Shown here: positions 60,877 through 64,000 of the stretch, in pieces
How the letters are laid out: each line of letters opens with the position of its first letter
Position numbering within the stretch: position 1 is the stretch's first letter
DNA from: Achromobacter arsenitoxydans SY8
Lineage (GTDB): Bacteria; Pseudomonadota; Gammaproteobacteria; Burkholderiales; Burkholderiaceae_B
Reading direction: 5' to 3'
DNA: 64,000 bases
Assembly (NCBI RefSeq): GCF_000236785.1
Contig: NZ_AGUF01000052.1
Span: forward strand, 124,001-188,000
Notes under the pieces: generated by a model
The model's input: the letters and a program-made list of their open reading frames with translations, nothing else
What the model was told of the DNA's origin: nothing
Database searches by the model: none
Made by a program: the position numbers and the translations under genes

Positions 60877-62097
60877 ATGAAGAACACCCCCAAGCAGGCC
60901 GTGCGCCATGGGCGCCGGGAATTCGTAGCGGGAATGGGTGCAGTTGCATTGGCGGCATCCCTGCCCCGCCCAGCCGTGGCCGCGCCCAGCGAGATCAACG
61001 TGGGCGTGATCCTGCCCCTGTCGGGCGCGAATGCGCAGTTCGGCATCAACTCCCGCCAGGGGCTGGAGCTGGCGGCCGATGAGATCAACGCGGCCGGCGG
61101 CATCAAGTCGCTAGGCGGCGCCAAGCTCAAGCTGATCATTGCCGATGCGACCTCGCAGCCCACCACCGCCGCCACCGTCGCGCAGCGGCTGATCACGCAG
61201 AACCGCTGCGTGGCCATCATTGGCGCCTATGCCTCGTCATTGACGCTGGCCGTGTCGGAAGTGACCGAGCGCCGGGGCATCCCCTTGCTGACGATGTCGT
61301 TTTCCGACGTGCTGACCGAACGCGGCTTCAAGCACATCTTCCAGGTGGTGTCCAAGGGCTCGGTGCTGGGCAAGGCGCAGTACGACTATGCGGCCTCGGT
61401 GGTGGCCGGCGCGTCCGACATCAAGAAAATCGCCCTGTTGTACGAAGACACGGCCTACGGCACCTCGCAGGCCGTGGGCGTGCGCAATGCCGCCAAGGCG
61501 GCCGGCGCGCAAATCGTGCTGGACGAAGCCTATCCGCTGGGCATCACCGATGTCACGCCGCTGATCAGCAAGCTGCGCGGCTCGGACGCGCAGATCGTAT
61601 TCCCGATTTCCTACCTGAACGACAGCCTGCTGATCATTCGGGTAATGCGCCAACAGCGGCTTACGGTGCCGGTCGTGGGCGGCGCCGCGGGCTACGTCAT
61701 TCCCGATTTCGCCAAGGCGCTGGGCCAGTACTCGCAGGCCGTGCTGTCCATCGCGCCGGCCAATTACGACCAGGCCCCGGAATACACCGAGCGGTATCGC
61801 AAGCGCTTTGGCACCTTCATGCCGCATGAAGCCTTGGAACATGCCGTGTGCGCGGGCGTGCTTGCCCAGGCGCTGGAGGTGGCCAAGTCCGACAAGCCCG
61901 AAGCGGTGTCCCAGGCGCTGCGCGCGCAGAAATATGACCAGGGCTGGTCGGGGGTGATGTCGGGCGGCGGCGTGCATTTTGACGCCAAGGGCCTGAACAC
62001 CCTGGCCCAGCCCATCATGGTTCAGTGGCAGAACAATGAACTGGTGTCGGTGTGGCCCAAGGAGCTGGCCAAGGGCAGCGTCATCGCCGCCGGCTGA
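60877..62097 (+). CDS. ABC transporter substrate-binding protein, branched-chain amino-acid type
   Basis: 406 residues from the ATG at 60877, preceded by AGGAG; the frame opens at 60727. The N-terminus RHGRREFVAGMGAVALAASL is a twin-arginine-like signal. The binding-fold landmarks are VGVILPLSGANAQFGINSRQ and AIIGAYASSLTLAVSEV. Family members bind amino acids, urea or aromatic acids; the neighbouring catabolic genes favour an aromatic or hydroxy acid. First gene of the rightward operon. Confidence 0.9.
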   Translation: MKNTPKQAVRHGRREFVAGMGAVALAASLPRPAVAAPSEINVGVILPLSGANAQFGINSRQGLELAADEINAAGGIKSLGGAKLKLIIADATSQPTTAATVAQRLITQNRCVAIIGAYASSLTLAVSEVTERRGIPLLTMSFSDVLTERGFKHIFQVVSKGSVLGKAQYDYAASVVAGASDIKKIALLYEDTAYGTSQAVGVRNAAKAAGAQIVLDEAYPLGITDVTPLISKLRGSDAQIVFPISYLNDSLLIIRVMRQQRLTVPVVGGAAGYVIPDFAKALGQYSQAVLSIAPANYDQAPEYTERYRKRFGTFMPHEALEHAVCAGVLAQALEVAKSDKPEAVSQALRAQKYDQGWSGVMSGGGVHFDAKGLNTLAQPIMVQWQNNELVSVWPKELAKGSVIAAG

Positions 62098-62136
62098 GCA
62101 CGCCGCGCGCTACACGAAGGACGGAGGGGGACAGTC

Positions 62137-63000
62137 ATGCAATTTTTGCAGGCGCTGGTGGACGGCATTTTGCTGGGCGGCGTGTATGCGGTCATCTCAA
62201 TCGGGTTGACGCTGGTGTTCGGGGTGGTCTCGATTGTCAATTTCGCCCAGGCCGAATTCCTGATGGTGGGCATGTTCGTGGCGTACTTCGCCTGGAAACT
62301 GCTGGGGCTGGACCCGCTGCTGGGGTCGCTGCTGTCTTTCGCCGTGGCCTTTGTGATCGGGGTGCTGACCCAGAAATTCCTGATCAACCGCGTGTTGAAG
62401 GCGCCGGCGGTCGCGCAGATTTTCCTGACGGTGGGCTTGCTCATCGTCATGGAGAATCTGGCGCTGATCCTGTTCGGCTCGGAGTTCCGGTCGGTGCAGA
62501 CGTCCTATCAGATGACAGCGCTGGCAGTCGGCCCGATCCTGCTTAGTGCGCCCTATCTGCTGGCCTTTGTGGTGGCGGCCGTGGCCGGGCTGGCGCTGTG
62601 GTGGGTGCTGAAAAAAACCTGGTGGGGCATGGCGGTGCGGGCCACGGCGCAAGATCCGATGGCCGCGCGGCTGTCGGGCATTTCCACCCATCGTGTGCAT
62701 CAGCTGGCGTTTGGGCTGGGCGTGGGCCTGACGGCGTTGGGCGGCGGCATCATCCTGCCCTATCTCACCGCCTCCACCACGGTAGGCGCGCAGTTCAGCG
62801 TGCTGATGTTCACGGCGGTGGTGCTGGGCGGGCTGGGCAGCGTGCTGGGGGCAGTCGTGGGCGGGGTGGCCGTCGGCGTGATCCAGTCCCTGTCGTCGCT
62901 GGTGCTGCCGATGCAGCTACAGAACCTGGTGCTCTTCGCCATCTTCATTCTTGTCCTGGCCGTGCGCCCGGAAGGTCTTTTGAAAAGGGCTGCAACATGA
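62137..63000 (+). CDS. livH: Branched-chain-type ABC permease, LivH family
   Basis: 287 residues, about eight membrane segments, starting with LVDGILLGGVYAVISIGLTL and containing VSIVNFAQAEFLMVGMF, the LivH opening. The loop AVRATAQDPMAARLSGI contacts the ATPase. It forms the inner-membrane channel with LivM. The stop overlaps the next start as ATGA. Confidence 0.9.
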   Translation: MQFLQALVDGILLGGVYAVISIGLTLVFGVVSIVNFAQAEFLMVGMFVAYFAWKLLGLDPLLGSLLSFAVAFVIGVLTQKFLINRVLKAPAVAQIFLTVGLLIVMENLALILFGSEFRSVQTSYQMTALAVGPILLSAPYLLAFVVAAVAGLALWWVLKKTWWGMAVRATAQDPMAARLSGISTHRVHQLAFGLGVGLTALGGGIILPYLTASTTVGAQFSVLMFTAVVLGGLGSVLGAVVGGVAVGVIQSLSSLVLPMQLQNLVLFAIFILVLAVRPEGLLKRAAT

Positions 63001-63971
63001 GCTTGAACCGGCACTCCCTGCCCTGGGCGATCACGCTCGTGATCGCCGCGGCCGCGCCCTGGCTGCTGGAAGATCAGGGCTATGGCATCCGCGTGCTGAC
63101 GCTGGTGCTGCTGTTCGCGGCGATGGGCCAATCCTGGAATATCGTGGGCGGTTTGGCCAATCAGATCTCGCTGGGGCATGCCGCCTTTTTTGGGCTGGGC
63201 GCGTATACCTCCACCCTGCTGTTGCTGCGTTTTGGCATTTCGCCCTGGCTGGGGATGGTGGCGGCAATGGCGGTGGCGGCCGTGGCTGGCGCCCTGCTTA
63301 GCCTGCCCACGATGCGGCTGCGCGGGCATTACTTTGCGCTGGCCACGCTGGCCTTCGGTGAAGTGCTGCGCGCCATCGCCAATACCTGGGCCTCGGTGAC
63401 GGGCGGGCCGGTCGGTCTGTCCATCCCGTTTTCGGAGGGCCTGGCGCAGATGCAATTCAAGTCCAGCATTCCGTATTACTACCTGATGCTGGGCGCCGCG
63501 CTGATCACGTCGGTGGTGTTCGCGCTGATCAGCCGTTCGCGGCTGGGCTACCGGCTGCGCGCCGTGAAGGCTAATCCGCAGGCGGCGGAGGTGATCGGCG
63601 TGAACACCGCGCGAACGCGGATCCTGGCGGCGGTCATATCGGCCGCGCTGATGGGCGCCTGCGGCACGCTGTATGCGCAGTTCATCTACTTCTTCGACCC
63701 GGACACGGTGTTTTCGCTGGTGGGGGTGTCGGTGCGGGTGGCGCTGATCTGCATCATCGGCGGCGTGGGAACCGTGGCCGGGCCGCTGATCGGCGCGCTG
63801 GTCATCATTCCCCTTGAAGAAGTGTTCAACGATTGGCTGTCGGGCCACACGGCGGGCGTGTCCCAGTTGGCGTTCGGGCTGATCTTGATCGCCATCATCC
63901 TGATCGAACCGCGTGGCCTGTCCGCTTTGTGGGCACGGCTGCGCAATCTGACGCGGAGCCAGCATGCCTGA
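62997..63971 (+). CDS. livM: Branched-chain-type ABC permease, LivM family
   Basis: 324 residues with about nine membrane segments. GQSWNIVGGLANQISLGHAAFFGLGAY and YRLRAVKANPQAAEVIGVN are LivM signatures. Start at 62997 inside the stop of livH. Second permease of the importer. Confidence 0.9.
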   Translation: MSLNRHSLPWAITLVIAAAAPWLLEDQGYGIRVLTLVLLFAAMGQSWNIVGGLANQISLGHAAFFGLGAYTSTLLLLRFGISPWLGMVAAMAVAAVAGALLSLPTMRLRGHYFALATLAFGEVLRAIANTWASVTGGPVGLSIPFSEGLAQMQFKSSIPYYYLMLGAALITSVVFALISRSRLGYRLRAVKANPQAAEVIGVNTARTRILAAVISAALMGACGTLYAQFIYFFDPDTVFSLVGVSVRVALICIIGGVGTVAGPLIGALVIIPLEEVFNDWLSGHTAGVSQLAFGLILIAIILIEPRGLSALWARLRNLTRSQHA

Positions 63972-64000
63972 CATCCTGAAAGTGTCGAACCTGCAGCGCC
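63964..64000 (+). CDS. livG: ABC transporter ATP-binding protein, LivG type (partial)
   Basis: Only the first 12 codons (MPDILKVSNLQR) lie in the window. The ATG overlaps the end of livM by eight bases. Position and the KVSNLQR start, typical of ABC ATPases, identify it; the rest is cut off. Confidence 0.75.
   Translation, partial: MPDILKVSNLQR

Noticed and set aside
1-64000. CRISPR arrays, tRNA or rRNA genes
   Set aside because: No regularly spaced direct repeats of CRISPR type were noticed; the short repeats at the transposon ends are binding sites. No cloverleaf or rRNA-like sequence was recognised by eye.

Overview
The window looks like a chromosome segment of a high-GC betaproteobacterium of the Alcaligenaceae (Achromobacter/Bordetella type). 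The main clue is a Bug-type tricarboxylate-receptor binding protein (58214-59191), followed by a typical catabolic cluster with branched-chain amino-acid-type ABC transporter genes. The first 19.3 kb and the 57.6-58.2 kb stretch look visibly more AT-rich and mobile than the rest; I could not compute GC.

Main reading: a Tn7-like transposon. An operon at 12540-17627 encodes a TnsA-like protein, a DDE transposase (TnsB/TniA), an AAA+ regulator (TnsC/TniB) and a zinc-finger target selector (TniQ). It is flanked by an intact tyrosine recombinase (11140-12237) and a paralogue without the nucleophilic tyrosine (17679-18743). Terminal repeats beginning AGTCGGTGGACATAAAGT occur as a left end at 1878, an inner right end finishing at 19329, and an outer right end finishing at 57917. 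Left end and outer right end are both bordered by ATTCA, the 5-bp duplication expected of Tn7-like insertion. The formal unit 1878-57917 is therefore about 56 kb. A degenerate second left end (L') starts right after the right-hand ATTCA, which suggests a tandem array of elements.

Region by region. 1-1872: XRE regulators and two small unknown proteins (module A), outside the left end. 2077-4531: module B, the same regulator plus two-gene arrangement ending in a HipA-type kinase. 4540-5736: an IS3-family (IS407-type) insertion sequence with perfect 4-bp duplication. 6317-9177: an operon for sce7726-family and sce7725-family proteins and a RES-domain (NAD-consuming toxin family) protein, a good candidate anti-phage or toxin system. 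9780-9925: relic of a third module. 10259-10507: a small two-repeat protein. 11140-19329: recombinases, transposition genes and inner right end.

19369-57565 is high-GC and carries two large leftward gene sets. The first (39730 to 19369) encodes a 3720-residue DUF4347/VCBS-repeat surface protein with a TolC-like lipoprotein, three adaptor-type proteins (one fused to an M50 site-2 protease), a membrane protein and a DUF3300/DUF2950 pair. It looks like an export system with no ABC ATPase. The second (56105 to 41508) encodes a formylglycine-generating enzyme, MoxR ATPase, DUF58, DUF4381, two VWA proteins, a BatD-like protein, a HAD lipoprotein, an arylsulfatase with the CxAxR site, a spermidine-synthase-like membrane protein, a DUF4239 protein and a beta-barrel protein. 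I read it as a periplasmic sulfatase maturation and chaperone cluster. An H-NS-like gene and a divergent AraC regulator sit between them.

58214-64000 is ordinary chromosome: Bug protein, NAD(P)-dependent beta-hydroxyacid dehydrogenase and carboxymuconolactone decarboxylase-like protein on the minus strand, and a divergent ABC transporter (binding protein, two permeases, start of the ATPase). Two ATTGTC-type palindromes lie between the divergent units.
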